The translations under genes were made by a program, and so were the position numbers. Shown one piece after another: positions 51,952 to 61,058 of a DNA stretch of 64,000 nucleotides; within the stretch, counting starts at the first letter, position 1; each line of letters opens with the position of its first letter. This DNA comes from Spirochaetales bacterium. Its GTDB lineage: Bacteria > Spirochaetota > Spirochaetia > SZUA-6 > RPPD01. The stretch spans positions 124,001 through 188,000 of the forward strand of contig JAFGGG010000004.1 in the NCBI GenBank assembly GCA_016930675.1. Direction: 5' to 3'. The notes beneath the pieces were generated by a model. That model was not told the origin of the DNA. It was given only the letters and a program-made list of their open reading frames with translations, and did not search any database.

Positions 51952-53994
51952 GTGGTAAAAGCTGAAGCACAAAAGTACATAAACGAAATTACTCAAAAGC
52001 TGAGACAATATCAAAAGGCATATTATATTCACTCACGCCCCAGTGTATCCGACCGGGAATACGACCGTTTGTTTGACAGACTGGTTGAACTGGAAAAACA
52101 GTTTCCCGACCTTATTGAACCTGATTCACCCACACATAGAGTGGGATCTGATTTAAGCCAGGAATTTCCCGAATTCACCCACACTATTCCGGTTTTAAGT
52201 TTGGATAAAGCATATACGATTCGTGAAGTAACAGAGTGGATAGAAAAATGTAATGCGACCGCGGGAGGAAACCTTTCCTTTGTTTGTGAGGAGAAAATTG
52301 ACGGAGCTTCTATTGTGCTTCATTATGAAGCTGGAATTCTTACAAGAGCCCTCACGCGCGGGAATGGGCTGGTGGGCAATGATGTTACTCCCAATGTCAG
52401 AACCATACCGTCGGTACCATTGAAACTTTCACGGCAGGTGGATGTTGTTGTGCGGGGCGAGATATTTCTTCCCAAGGCTTTTTTCCGCAAGATAAACATG
52501 GAATTGGAAATACCTTATGCCAATCCGCGCAATCTGGCTTCAGGAACCCTAAGGCGGATTAGAAGTGCGGAAGTGGCTAAAATCCCTCTGGATATTTTTA
52601 TCTATGAAGGATATTTCTCACGTTCGCGCCCGTCGCACACATTGATAATCGAAGAACTTGAGGAGCTGGGTTTTAAAGTGAATAAGCAGTTTGGAGTTTT
52701 TGGCAGCACCATCCGTATTCAAGAGCTGGCCGGGCGGCATCCCGAGTGGACTGTTGGCAGCATAGAGGCTCTCCCTCAATTCTTAAAAACCGAAGCAGAA
52801 CATAGAGAATCACGTGAGTATGAAATCGACGGTGTAGTAATCAAAATTGATGAAATACCCATACGCGAAAATCTTGGTTATACCGGACATCATCCGCGCT
52901 GGGCATTGGCCTTTAAATTCGAAGCTCCGCAAGGCGTAACGGTCATAAAGGCTATTGATGTACAGGTGGGCAGAACAGGCCGCATTACTCCGGTGGCGCG
53001 CATCAAGCCGGTTACCGTTGCCGGCTCAACCATATCAAATGTGACTCTGCATAATCAGGAGTACATTGATATGCTGGAACTTGCACTTGAAGATACGGTT
53101 GCGGTTTCAAAAAGGGGTGATGTAATTCCCGCAATAGAAAATGTGATCGAAAAAAATGAAAAAGGCAACTCCACGTGGAAAATACCTGGAACCTGTCCCG
53201 GCTGTGACGCGGTGCTTGAAAAAAAGGGGGCGCACCATTTTTGTGTTAATCCGCAGTGCCGGGAGCGGCGGCTGGCCCAGATTAAGTTTTTTGCCGGCCG
53301 TGAGCAGATGGATATCGAAAATTTGGGCGCGGAAACGATTGATTTTTTATATTCAAAAAAGATTATCAACAACGCTGAAGATATATATACATTCGATCCT
53401 TACGAACTGCTGAGCTTTAACGGTTTCGCGGAAAAAAAGATAGAGCTTATTAAACAGGGGATTGAAAAGAGTAAGCAGCAGCCGTTTGCCAAGGTGCTGC
53501 AGGCATTGGGAATCCCTGAAATTGGCAAAAAGGTTATAGAGCTGCTTATTGATGCCGGATTCTCCGACATTGACTCTATTATTCAGGCAGCAAAAAAAGG
53601 TGATCCGGAGGTCTTTTTACACATCCGCGGCATCGGTGAGAAAGTCGCACAAACACTTATAAAAGAATTCTCAAGGGCCGATCTCGTTGCAAGGATCGCG
53701 CGTTTAAAACAAAGCGGTCTGCAGTTTGCTGCGGAAAAGGAAACCTCTTCAGTAGGGCAGATATTTAAAGATCAAACGTGGTGCGTAACCGGAAGTTTCA
53801 ATAATTTCAAACCGCGTGAAAAGGCAAAGGCTGAAATAAAAAAACGGGGAGGCAGAATAACGGAAAATGTGTCTGCAAACACTACCCATCTTCTTGTAGG
53901 AAGTTCACCCGGCAGCAAATATGAGAAAGCCCTGGCCCTAAAGGCGGCGATTATAACCGAAGACGAGTTTATTAAATTGCTCAAAGACGGCTAA
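51952..53994 (+). CDS. ligA: NAD-dependent DNA ligase
   Basis: This 680-residue enzyme seals nicks in DNA using NAD. The start is a GTG directly after the TAA of the previous gene, giving MVKAEAQKYINEI. Domain Ia has YYIHSRPSVSDREYD, the adenylation site has CEEKIDGAS with the active lysine, and NPRNLASGTLR follows. The zinc finger has four cysteines in CPGC and CVNPQC, then helix-hairpin-helix repeats, and the C-terminal BRCT domain (GQIFKDQTWCVTGSF). All key parts are present and the length is normal. Confidence 0.96.
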   Translation: MVKAEAQKYINEITQKLRQYQKAYYIHSRPSVSDREYDRLFDRLVELEKQFPDLIEPDSPTHRVGSDLSQEFPEFTHTIPVLSLDKAYTIREVTEWIEKCNATAGGNLSFVCEEKIDGASIVLHYEAGILTRALTRGNGLVGNDVTPNVRTIPSVPLKLSRQVDVVVRGEIFLPKAFFRKINMELEIPYANPRNLASGTLRRIRSAEVAKIPLDIFIYEGYFSRSRPSHTLIIEELEELGFKVNKQFGVFGSTIRIQELAGRHPEWTVGSIEALPQFLKTEAEHRESREYEIDGVVIKIDEIPIRENLGYTGHHPRWALAFKFEAPQGVTVIKAIDVQVGRTGRITPVARIKPVTVAGSTISNVTLHNQEYIDMLELALEDTVAVSKRGDVIPAIENVIEKNEKGNSTWKIPGTCPGCDAVLEKKGAHHFCVNPQCRERRLAQIKFFAGREQMDIENLGAETIDFLYSKKIINNAEDIYTFDPYELLSFNGFAEKKIELIKQGIEKSKQQPFAKVLQALGIPEIGKKVIELLIDAGFSDIDSIIQAAKKGDPEVFLHIRGIGEKVAQTLIKEFSRADLVARIARLKQSGLQFAAEKETSSVGQIFKDQTWCVTGSFNNFKPREKAKAEIKKRGGRITENVSANTTHLLVGSSPGSKYEKALALKAAIITEDEFIKLLKDG

Positions 53995-54031
53995 TCGCTA
54001 TATAAACTAATGCGCTTATTCAAAATAGGAC

Positions 54032-54060
54032 TTGATGTATTTTAAACCTCTCTTTATAAT
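54032..54060 (+). promoter_or_regulatory. Sigma70-type promoter upstream of the TerB-like gene
   Basis: TTGATG at 54032-54037 and a perfect TATAAT at 54055-54060 are separated by 17 bases, the optimal spacing. Transcription would start near 54067, giving a short leader with AGGAG just before the ATG at 54083. Confidence 0.6.
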
Positions 54061-54082
54061 GCATCTTCTTAGGAGAAAAAAT

Positions 54083-54418
54083 ATGGCTAAAATAGAAGAA
54101 TTAAGCGCACATGAAAAAATGTTTTTAGCAGGATGTATTGAGAGTGTCATGCTTGCCGACGGCGCTTCCAGTGAAGAGGAGATCGGACGACTTAATACGA
54201 TCGTAAGTGACGATTTCCCCGACTTTGACGAAAGGTTGGCGGAGTTTGATAGCAGAGTAAAGGATGAAGAAAGCTTTTGGCAGACAGCAAAGTCGATAAC
54301 CGATCGTAATAGCCAGGATCTTATTTTACAGGTTCTAGACGGCCTTGCTTTGCAGGATGGTATGATAGAAAATTCGGAAACCAAGCTGCTTGATAAACTC
54401 AAAACATTATGGGCGTAG
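54083..54418 (+). CDS. TerB-like domain protein
   Basis: This 111-residue helical protein resembles the TerB/TerB-like fold, with LSAHEKMFLAGCIESVMLADG in the first helices, repeated acidic ends, and ALQDGMIENSETKLLDKL at the end. TerB-like proteins bind metal with acidic residues and are linked to tellurite resistance or stress; the role here is unknown. I use ATG 54083, preceded by AGGAGAAAAA, instead of an ATG at 54032 that overlaps the promoter. It precedes the HD-domain gene by 16 bases. Confidence 0.72.
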   Translation: MAKIEELSAHEKMFLAGCIESVMLADGASSEEEIGRLNTIVSDDFPDFDERLAEFDSRVKDEESFWQTAKSITDRNSQDLILQVLDGLALQDGMIENSETKLLDKLKTLWA

Positions 54419-54434
54419 CATGAGGCTGTAGCAT

Positions 54435-55715
54435 ATGCAGCAGATCCTGCAACATTTAGAAGAGGATTATCCTCATCCGATTCGTGATCCGATCTGGAAG
54501 CACATCTATCTATCGGATGCATTGTTGAAAATTGTGTCTTTGCCGGTTTTTCAAGACTTAAACGGAATCAAACAGCTTGGACCTGCCTACCTTGTATATC
54601 CCGGCGCGACCCATACCAGATTGAGCCACAGCTTGGGCACATTTCATGTGGCCAAACAGATCATTCACAGTGTAATAAAAAAAGATAACCAATCCGCTCC
54701 TCTTGCCGTAGAGGAAGTGAAAGCATTTCTCTGTGCCGCGCTCTTACATGATCTCGGACATTATCCTTTTGCCCACGCATTGAAAAATCTGGATGTGGAA
54801 AAGCACGAGGTATTAACCGCCAGGCTGATTTTGGAGAAGCCGCTTGCCCAGGTAATATCCGCTGATCTCGGAGTTGATCCCGAGTTAGTGGCGGCTATTA
54901 TCGATACTGATCTGAGGTATAAAACAAGCGCGAACCTTGTTTTTTTCCGCAGGCTGCTTTCCGGAGTGCTTGATCCCGATAAATTGGATTATTTGAATCG
55001 GGATGCCTATTACTGCGGTGTGCCGTATGGAGTACAGGATGTGGACTTTTTTTTAAGTGAAATTATCCCTGCTCCCGCTCAGGGGATCGCTCTCCGCACA
55101 AAGGGTTTGACAGCCGTAGAGGCGATTTTATTCTCAAAATATCTGATGTATAAGACCGTGTACTGGCATAAAGCAGTCCGTATTGCCACTGCCATGATTA
55201 AAAAAGCGCTTGTCTTGGGATTAAGTCACGGTGTGCTTAAGAAGGAGGATCTCTACGGCCTTACCGATTATGACTTCTATACAAAAATAGCAGCATATAA
55301 GTACAAACCGTTTACTCTGATTTCTCATGTTCTTGCAAGAAACCTTTATAAAAGAGTTTATACTATTCCTTTTGATGCATCCGATCCTGCTCATAGAAGA
55401 TTGGAAAACGTGAATATCTGCCGTGATTGCGAAGCTCAGATCGCGCACAGAGCCAGTAAAATAGCAGGACGTACGGTGGCGGAAGATGAAATAATTATTG
55501 ATCTTCCGGAGCCGATTTCATTTGAAATTGATCTTCCTCTCTATGATGAAGAGCGTAATGAGTTTATCCGGTTTACACAATCGAAAAGTGTGTTTTCCGA
55601 AAAAATTGTAAAGGGATTTACGGATTCTTTGCGGTTCATATCTCTGATATGCAGGAACGATTCCGAACTGATAACTTCATTAAAAAACATAGGACTTAAC
55701 AGTATTATTCCATGA
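54435..55715 (+). CDS. HD-superfamily phosphohydrolase
   Basis: This 426-residue protein belongs to the HD superfamily related to dGTPases and SAMHD1. Metal ligands are in TRLSHSLGTFHVA (first histidine), ALLHDLGHYPFAHAL (HD pair and later His), and the aspartate in DPDKLDYLNRDAYYCG. It probably removes triphosphate or phosphate from a nucleotide. It overlaps the TtcA-like gene by 4 bases, indicating coupled expression with tRNA modification. The exact substrate is not known. Confidence 0.86.
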   Translation: MQQILQHLEEDYPHPIRDPIWKHIYLSDALLKIVSLPVFQDLNGIKQLGPAYLVYPGATHTRLSHSLGTFHVAKQIIHSVIKKDNQSAPLAVEEVKAFLCAALLHDLGHYPFAHALKNLDVEKHEVLTARLILEKPLAQVISADLGVDPELVAAIIDTDLRYKTSANLVFFRRLLSGVLDPDKLDYLNRDAYYCGVPYGVQDVDFFLSEIIPAPAQGIALRTKGLTAVEAILFSKYLMYKTVYWHKAVRIATAMIKKALVLGLSHGVLKKEDLYGLTDYDFYTKIAAYKYKPFTLISHVLARNLYKRVYTIPFDASDPAHRRLENVNICRDCEAQIAHRASKIAGRTVAEDEIIIDLPEPISFEIDLPLYDEERNEFIRFTQSKSVFSEKIVKGFTDSLRFISLICRNDSELITSLKNIGLNSIIP

Positions 55716-56482
55716 ACAGTAGTGGTTTACCTCCTAAAAAAGCAAAAAGACTTCTTAATTTTTCCAAAAAAGTGGGCAGAGGAATTAATCGCTTTGATAT
55801 GATTCAAGACGGTGATGAGCTTCTGCTGGGGATTTCGGGAGGTAAAGATTCCCTTTGTTTGAGTCTTGCCTTGGCTTTACGTCTTTTTCGTGTTCCCATT
55901 ACCTACACCCTAAAGGCTGTTTTTATAGAGTGGAGAGAGCATCCCATTACAAGCCAACAAAAAGAGGCCTTACTGTCGTTTTTCAAGGAGTTGCACATTC
56001 CGCTTGAGATTATTCGGGCACAGATGGTTCCTCCGTCATTTAAGGGCGTATTTAACTGTTATCTCTGCTCACGTAATAAGAAGCGAATCCTTTTTGACGC
56101 GGCTGCAAAACTGGGTATCCATAAGATTGCTTTAGGACACCATCTGGATGACTTTATCGAAACAACACTTATGAATATTTGTTTCAGAGGTGAATTTTCG
56201 ACTATGATGCCGGTCCAGACCTTTTTCAAAGGTACGCTTAAGATTGTGCGCCCGCTGTGTGAGGTAACGGAAAAGGAGATCGAACGTATCGCGCGCACGG
56301 TAACTCTTCCCGTCATTTCTATTAACTGCCCGAAAAAGGATTCGAACCAGCGGATTATCATGAAAGAGATCATAAAGAAGCTATCACGTATAAATAAACG
56401 AGTACGGGAGAATATCTATAATGTACCGTGGCGAATAAATGAAAAATATCTGCCCAGCCGCTTGAATCATAGGTTCAAATAA
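55712..56482 (+). CDS. TtcA/TtuA-like tRNA thiolation protein
   Basis: This 256-residue ATP-pyrophosphatase has the PP-loop SGGKDSLCL near residue 45, which adenylates a tRNA base before sulfur transfer. The iron-sulfur cysteine pair is in CYLCSRNKK near 113-121, followed by LGHHLDDFIETTLMN, and a later cysteine in INCPKK. TtcA makes 2-thiocytidine at position 32 of tRNA. The protein is shorter than E. coli TtcA (about 310) and could be another member of the family. It overlaps the HD gene by 4 bases. Confidence 0.85.
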   Translation: MNSSGLPPKKAKRLLNFSKKVGRGINRFDMIQDGDELLLGISGGKDSLCLSLALALRLFRVPITYTLKAVFIEWREHPITSQQKEALLSFFKELHIPLEIIRAQMVPPSFKGVFNCYLCSRNKKRILFDAAAKLGIHKIALGHHLDDFIETTLMNICFRGEFSTMMPVQTFFKGTLKIVRPLCEVTEKEIERIARTVTLPVISINCPKKDSNQRIIMKEIIKKLSRINKRVRENIYNVPWRINEKYLPSRLNHRFK

Positions 56483-56500
56483 CGTACTATTAATTTTAAA

Positions 56501-57235
56501 ATGAGATATGCGATTATTAGCGATATTCATGCCAATAGTGAAGCATTAGTTACTGTTCAGAGAGCTCTGAGCAGATTGTATGTAGATAAGATTATTTGTC
56601 TCGGCGATATAGTGGGTTATAATGCCGATCCTGATTTTTGTGTAAAGCGGGTATGTAACTTCGCTGATTTTGTTATCCGAGGAAATCACGATAAGGCCGT
56701 TGCCGGTCTTGTAAATTTCAATAATTTCAATTACTCCGCAGGCAGCGCAGTGCGCTGGACACAAGAAAATATGCAGTTTTCCACATTACAGAATCTTAAG
56801 AGTTTAAAAGCAGGACCTGAGGTCATCGACAGTTTTTTTCTTGCCTGCCATGGGGCGCCGGAAGATGAAGATACCTATATTATAAATAGCCAAGATGCAT
56901 TAAAAAGTATATATTATGTGAAGAAAAATTTTCCGGAAGTACGAATCTGTTTTTACGGACATACCCACATCCCTGCGTTGTGGAATGAACAGGGGAGGTT
57001 ATTGCCGCTTGCAGATTCTTATACTTTGGAAAAGGGTAAATTGTATTTGATTAATCCGGGCTCGGTCGGGCAACCTCGTGATAATGATCCCAGGACGAGT
57101 TTCTGTGTGTTTGATACAGATAGGTGGACCCATGAATACTATCGAATAGATTATCCGATTTCAGAGGCTCAGGCAAAAATTATCCGGCAGGGGATTGCTC
57201 CTGCATTGGCGCGGCGCTTGGCATTAGGACTCTAA
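56501..57235 (+). CDS. Metallophosphoesterase
   Basis: This 244-residue calcineurin-like phosphoesterase has all five metal-binding blocks: SDIHAN at the start, GDIVGYNADP, RGNHD, the histidine in ACHGAPEDED, and GHTHIP, followed by NPGSVGQPRD. The length and motif spacing fit the YfcE/ApaH-like small phosphodiesterase group. It follows the TtcA-like gene by 18 bases. The substrate is unknown; candidates include cyclic nucleotides or Ap4A-like molecules. Confidence 0.88.
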   Translation: MRYAIISDIHANSEALVTVQRALSRLYVDKIICLGDIVGYNADPDFCVKRVCNFADFVIRGNHDKAVAGLVNFNNFNYSAGSAVRWTQENMQFSTLQNLKSLKAGPEVIDSFFLACHGAPEDEDTYIINSQDALKSIYYVKKNFPEVRICFYGHTHIPALWNEQGRLLPLADSYTLEKGKLYLINPGSVGQPRDNDPRTSFCVFDTDRWTHEYYRIDYPISEAQAKIIRQGIAPALARRLALGL

Positions 57236-57251
57236 TAAAGAAGGGAGTGAT

Positions 57252-57698
57252 ATGAAAAAACCGGAACTAATGCATGAACGAATTAAAAGAGTAAAAGTGC
57301 TCTTTAAAGAACTTGGTTTAAAAATATTGGACAGTGAACATGACGATCTTACGTATACCGCCGGATTCGAAGGTGAAGAAGGGCTGCAGGGCGGAGTTTT
57401 TATTGATAGGAAGAGTAAGTTTTTGGAGGTTTCCTTTACCTTTTTCTTTTCTCACTCTATGGTTGATTTTGTGCAGCAACGCCTGGAGGATATGCTGAAA
57501 GTCTGCTATGAGTACGGATGCTATTTAAATCTTGATAAAACCAAATCGGAGATTTGTTTTTCCGTATTTTCCAAACTGTATTTTTCAGGGCTTAATTACT
57601 ACTCTCTTAAACAAAGTTTGAAAGATTTCGCCGCCTGTGTGCGGGCGTTAACAGAGGTTTTGGAAATTAAAAAAGATATGGAAAATGAAGATCTATAA
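57252..57698 (+). CDS. YbjN-like small protein, unknown function
   Basis: This 148-residue soluble protein has an alpha/beta pattern with an N-terminal helix, a central pair of strands (GGVFIDRKSKFLEVSF) and C-terminal helices. The pattern resembles YbjN/type III secretion chaperone-like folds, but I do not find a diagnostic motif. GGGAGTG precedes the start. It is 11 bases upstream of the ComFB gene and 16 after the phosphoesterase, so it is probably in the same transcript. Confidence 0.6.
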   Translation: MKKPELMHERIKRVKVLFKELGLKILDSEHDDLTYTAGFEGEEGLQGGVFIDRKSKFLEVSFTFFFSHSMVDFVQQRLEDMLKVCYEYGCYLNLDKTKSEICFSVFSKLYFSGLNYYSLKQSLKDFAACVRALTEVLEIKKDMENEDL

Positions 57699-57709
57699 AG
57701 GAGTACGTA

Positions 57710-58429
57710 ATGAAAATCCATAATTTAATGGAAGAAATTGTGCTGGATAAAATCGATGAGATTATTAAAGATTACAAGGATCGTAAGCTGGGAAAGGATC
57801 TTAAGACAGCTGAAAAGTATAAATTCGATGTGGCATGTTATGTATTAAATCGCATAGAACCGGTTTATGTAGTCTCAGGCAGAGGTTTAGCATATCTTGA
57901 TGCCGATTATATTGACCAATTACAGAAAAATGCCGACTTGGTTACGTTGATTCATCAAGGAATCGAAAGGGTAATGAATGTGCAGCGCCCCTATTATGAT
58001 AAAAAGAAGAAAAAAGATGAACTTGAGCGCAAAGGTGATTTTTATAATTTTCCGATTATTAAAGGACGTATCTTTAACAGTTTGAATTTCGAACCGCTGT
58101 TTGGCGTGCAAATTCAACTGAATTACCAGGGGAAGTGCATGAAAATGATCGAGGATACATGGCAGAATCCCTATTCTATTCCGGAAAAAACAGCCGGTAA
58201 ATTTCTGTTTTTACCCTATCCTTTGAAAGCGGAAAATAAAGGAGATAAACGGTCCTTTGAGTTGGAAATTGTGGCCTGTTATAAAAATTATGAAGAGCTC
58301 AGACATTATTTTAAGATTAATATCGAGGCGGACGATCGCGTGATAGATTATTTTCGTGTAAATACAGTTCATGAAATAAAGGATCTGTACCTTGTGCCTG
58401 CAAATAAAGAAAGTGCTTTGAATCAGTAA
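57710..58429 (+). CDS. ComFB-family protein
   Basis: This 239-residue protein begins MKIHNLMEEIVLDKIDEI and continues CYVLNRIEPVYVVSGRGLAY, matching the late-competence ComFB domain (about residues 1-90). Some ComFB proteins bind cyclic di-GMP or cyclic di-AMP. The remaining 150 residues form an unassigned beta-rich domain, which is longer than the Bacillus protein (about 100 residues). It may be a signalling protein rather than a competence factor. Its end overlaps the convergent DUF503 gene by 7 bases. Confidence 0.82.
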   Translation: MKIHNLMEEIVLDKIDEIIKDYKDRKLGKDLKTAEKYKFDVACYVLNRIEPVYVVSGRGLAYLDADYIDQLQKNADLVTLIHQGIERVMNVQRPYYDKKKKKDELERKGDFYNFPIIKGRIFNSLNFEPLFGVQIQLNYQGKCMKMIEDTWQNPYSIPEKTAGKFLFLPYPLKAENKGDKRSFELEIVACYKNYEELRHYFKINIEADDRVIDYFRVNTVHEIKDLYLVPANKESALNQ

Positions 58430-58710
58430 TATTCTGAAAAGATGGTTACATCCATCAGTCTTCCGAATACGTTTTCTTCCGTATAGTTTAATGCTTTATG
58501 TAATACTTTTTCTCCATGTGTTTTTGAATTGGAAACAAGCACAGCTCCGATTTGAGTAAATTTATGTGATTCGTTTAATGCTATTTCAGCCACGGAGAGT
58601 TTAAATTTTTGATAAAGCTTATCTTTTAAAGAATGGATGATGCGGCGTTTTTCTTTAAGGGTAACGTTTTCAGGCAGTTCTATTACAAACCTGAGGATAG
58701 AGACTACCAT
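58423..58710 (-). CDS. DUF503 family protein
   Basis: This 95-residue protein starts MVVSILRFVIELPENVTLKEKRRIIHSL and has VAEIALNESHKFTQIGAVLVS, matching the DUF503 (YlxP-like) family. YlxP-like proteins are often encoded near ribosome or RNA genes and have a ferredoxin-like fold; function is not established. It is the last gene of the unit with the voltage-sensor gene, 12 bases downstream. It converges with the ComFB gene by a 7-base overlap. Confidence 0.82.
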   Translation of the reverse strand: MVVSILRFVIELPENVTLKEKRRIIHSLKDKLYQKFKLSVAEIALNESHKFTQIGAVLVSNSKTHGEKVLHKALNYTEENVFGRLMDVTIFSEYY

Positions 58711-58722
58711 TGTTCATTCCGG

Positions 58723-59850
58723 TTATAGTTTAATATCTTCGATGCTAAGCTCACTGTAGGTTTCAGCCTTTCCAAAAATCTCACGGTCTTTTAGGGGAAG
58801 ATAATGCTCATTATACAGTCGGGCTAATTTGAAAACATCATCATTTTTGTATTTTTTGGGTATTCTTACTTCCAAATTATAGTCCTTGCTCTGCATTCCC
58901 TCTTGCATAACATGGAGGGGATCGGTTACGGTGATGGCAAAATGCGGACTGTAAATAAAGAGATAGCAGATCATAATAATTATGATAATGCTAAAAACAA
59001 GTATATTTTGCAGAGCAATATCCTGCTGAACCGGTTTATGATCGAAGATTATTCGCAGTGTTCCGGTTGTATTTGCTTTCACAGAAAGATCTTCTCTCAT
59101 ATAGTATTTGTCAAGCGTATCGTCTCCAAAGCGGGCGAAGAGAACCGTATTGTTTTCGTCAGTTATCTTTAAAAGACTTCTGTCCAATTCATTAATAGCA
59201 GTGCTTAACCTGGGATCCATTGCTTGAGTCCCGTATGCTTTATCAACCAGACGAACCATTGCTTCCTGTTGCCGGAGATGGTCGGCCTGCAAACCGGGAA
59301 TAAGGAAAAGCCCGCTTAAGGTAGAAAACACAAAGAGGATAAGCACGATGCTGGTAACGGTAAGCGAGGTAATTCTCGCGATATGCCTTTGTGCCATAGC
59401 CGATTCGGCGTATTTAATATTCTTAAATATTTTTATCACTCTTAAAAAGCGTAAGATGCGTGCAATGCGTACCGCCTTAAGTACTTTAAGAATATTGAGC
59501 ACGTCACTGAATATGATGAACAAGGAGCCTCCCGTGAACAGTGAAAGCAGGGCAGGTCCCGAGTTGAACATGAGCAGGGGGATCGAAGCCAGAAAGTCAA
59601 TCCAGCCTCGTTTTTCAAATAGATACTTTGCTACTCTGCGTTCCACTATGGCCCAGTACAGACGAACCAGGAACTCAATCGTAAAGATCAAATCGAAAAC
59701 AAATCCGGTAACTATTAAAACTGTGCGAATGGATACTTCCCAATTCAGGAGTAAGGCAATGTCTTCAACGATGGTCTGGATGATCACCAGAATGATCAGA
59801 GAGAAAATTGTAAATTCCACAGCTTTAATAAAACGACTCTTCATATCCAC
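58723..59850 (-). CDS. Voltage-sensor-like membrane protein with HAMP-like C-terminus
   Basis: This 375-residue protein has six hydrophobic segments. S1 is about 12-35, S2 41-69 with Glu59, S3 82-100 with Asp85 in RGWIDF, and S4 has basic residues at 122, 125, 128, 131, 134, 137, 140 and 143, exactly every third. S5 is about 160-187. Instead of a pore loop with TVGYG, a hydrophilic region of about 95 residues (188-282) follows, then the last segment (283-307). Residues 308-350 resemble a HAMP domain (VTDPLHVMQEGM, KYKNDDVFKLARLYNE). It may be a voltage-sensing signal protein instead of a channel. Confidence 0.78.
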   Translation of the reverse strand: MDMKSRFIKAVEFTIFSLIILVIIQTIVEDIALLLNWEVSIRTVLIVTGFVFDLIFTIEFLVRLYWAIVERRVAKYLFEKRGWIDFLASIPLLMFNSGPALLSLFTGGSLFIIFSDVLNILKVLKAVRIARILRFLRVIKIFKNIKYAESAMAQRHIARITSLTVTSIVLILFVFSTLSGLFLIPGLQADHLRQQEAMVRLVDKAYGTQAMDPRLSTAINELDRSLLKITDENNTVLFARFGDDTLDKYYMREDLSVKANTTGTLRIIFDHKPVQQDIALQNILVFSIIIIIMICYLFIYSPHFAITVTDPLHVMQEGMQSKDYNLEVRIPKKYKNDDVFKLARLYNEHYLPLKDREIFGKAETYSELSIEDIKL

Positions 59851-59852
59851 CT

Positions 59853-60782
59853 CTACCAGCCGTTCTCCGCGGCAGTTTTGTAAAATTCATCCAGCATTTT
59901 ACTGTCAAATCCGTAAAACTTATAGTTTCGCCGCGCGATATTGAACCAGCTTTTATCCGGCGTATCCGCCCCTCTGTCTATCTTAGTGAACTGTCTGAAA
60001 TTGCTGCAGCGCGCGGCAAAGATAGCGGCGACCCGCGCTGTAGCCTCGACATCCGGACTTTCCAGGAATGAAATATTACTGTGCAATGCACTCTTCAACG
60101 CTTCCGGCGGAATAAGATCGAGCTGACTTTCAAGAGCACCTAAGACTTTGTCAGCGAACTGGTTCTGAACCGCCGCAGCCCGCACTTCCTGGGAGTTCAC
60201 GTCACCTCCCACAGCTAACAGGTTCACCGAAGTCTTAAGCAAGAGAGAAAGCTTTATCAGGTTCTTTGTTTCTTCCTGAGTAAGACTGAGTTTCTGAACT
60301 TTAGTGAGTTCGAAATGCAGATAGGACCTGCGCTGAAAGCTTTCATCAATATATTTATCGCTGATAGCCAGATCCAGCGCGGTAAGAGGTCCTAAGAAAT
60401 TTAAGCGGGCGGTACTTTTCTGCAGTAACTTCTGTAAAAAGCCAAGAACCTGTTCACTCATCGCATTTTTTAAACCGTTACTGCCGGTTAGGGACGAGAT
60501 AAAGGAAAAATCGATATTCTCTGTTATGATTTTCTTTAAATGAGGAAAAAGGCTTTTATTGATGATCTGTTTTAGCGATTCGTAGACCATACTGAATATC
60601 TGATCTTTGGTTTTCCCAGGAAAATAACCGGCAGAGGAAAGAGTGGGATAAAGCTGATTGATGTTTACTTTAAGAAAATTGATGATGTGCAGTTCTTTTT
60701 GTAAAGGCGAAAAGGAGGCGAGAGCCGGATTTTCAAGCAGGCGTAACACAAATTGCGCGCCTATTGTAGGTTCATTATCCAT
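59853..60782 (-). CDS. Unknown helical protein
   Basis: This 309-residue protein is predicted to be almost all helical and soluble. It has no signal peptide, no membrane segment and no recognised motif. The C-terminus ends in an aromatic-rich segment (SWFNIARRNYKFYGFDSKML). It ends 2 bases before the voltage-sensor gene, so the two are probably translated together. I do not recognise a family; the steady pattern of leucines and alanines suggests a helical repeat fold. Confidence 0.6.
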   Translation of the reverse strand: MDNEPTIGAQFVLRLLENPALASFSPLQKELHIINFLKVNINQLYPTLSSAGYFPGKTKDQIFSMVYESLKQIINKSLFPHLKKIITENIDFSFISSLTGSNGLKNAMSEQVLGFLQKLLQKSTARLNFLGPLTALDLAISDKYIDESFQRRSYLHFELTKVQKLSLTQEETKNLIKLSLLLKTSVNLLAVGGDVNSQEVRAAAVQNQFADKVLGALESQLDLIPPEALKSALHSNISFLESPDVEATARVAAIFAARCSNFRQFTKIDRGADTPDKSWFNIARRNYKFYGFDSKMLDEFYKTAAENGW

Positions 60783-61058
60783 ATATTACTAAAAGCCTTT
60801 GTTTTCTTTATTTTCGGACGCTTATACTGTTTCCATAACCTCTGTTTTATTTTGGGATTTCTTTTCAAAAGGAATGGATATTCATGAGTTAAAAACTCCA
60901 CAAGCAAGCCATGAAGGCAGGGAAAAGATATTCCTTTTATCTCGTGGCTTCCTGGATTCCTTATTGAAATTCCTATACAATAAAATATTATTTACTAAGA
61001 ATCGCACAATGGATTTCAGATAATTTAAGTGTACAATCTAAATAGGGATAATTTTTTA
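60783..61058. promoter_or_regulatory. Divergent intergenic region
   Basis: This 276-base gap lies between the leftward unknown gene and the rightward large exported protein, so it should hold both promoters. It is AT-rich. I see no strong consensus promoter, no hairpin terminator and no convincing small gene. Confidence 0.25.

Noticed and set aside
56341-56360. TTCGAACC sequence resembling a tRNA T-loop
   Set aside because: It lies inside the intact TtcA-like gene, and no acceptor or anticodon stems can be formed around it.
60799-61023. Open frame of 74 codons in the divergent intergenic region
   Set aside because: No ribosome-binding site is visible, and the region must carry two promoters; the translation has no recognisable feature.
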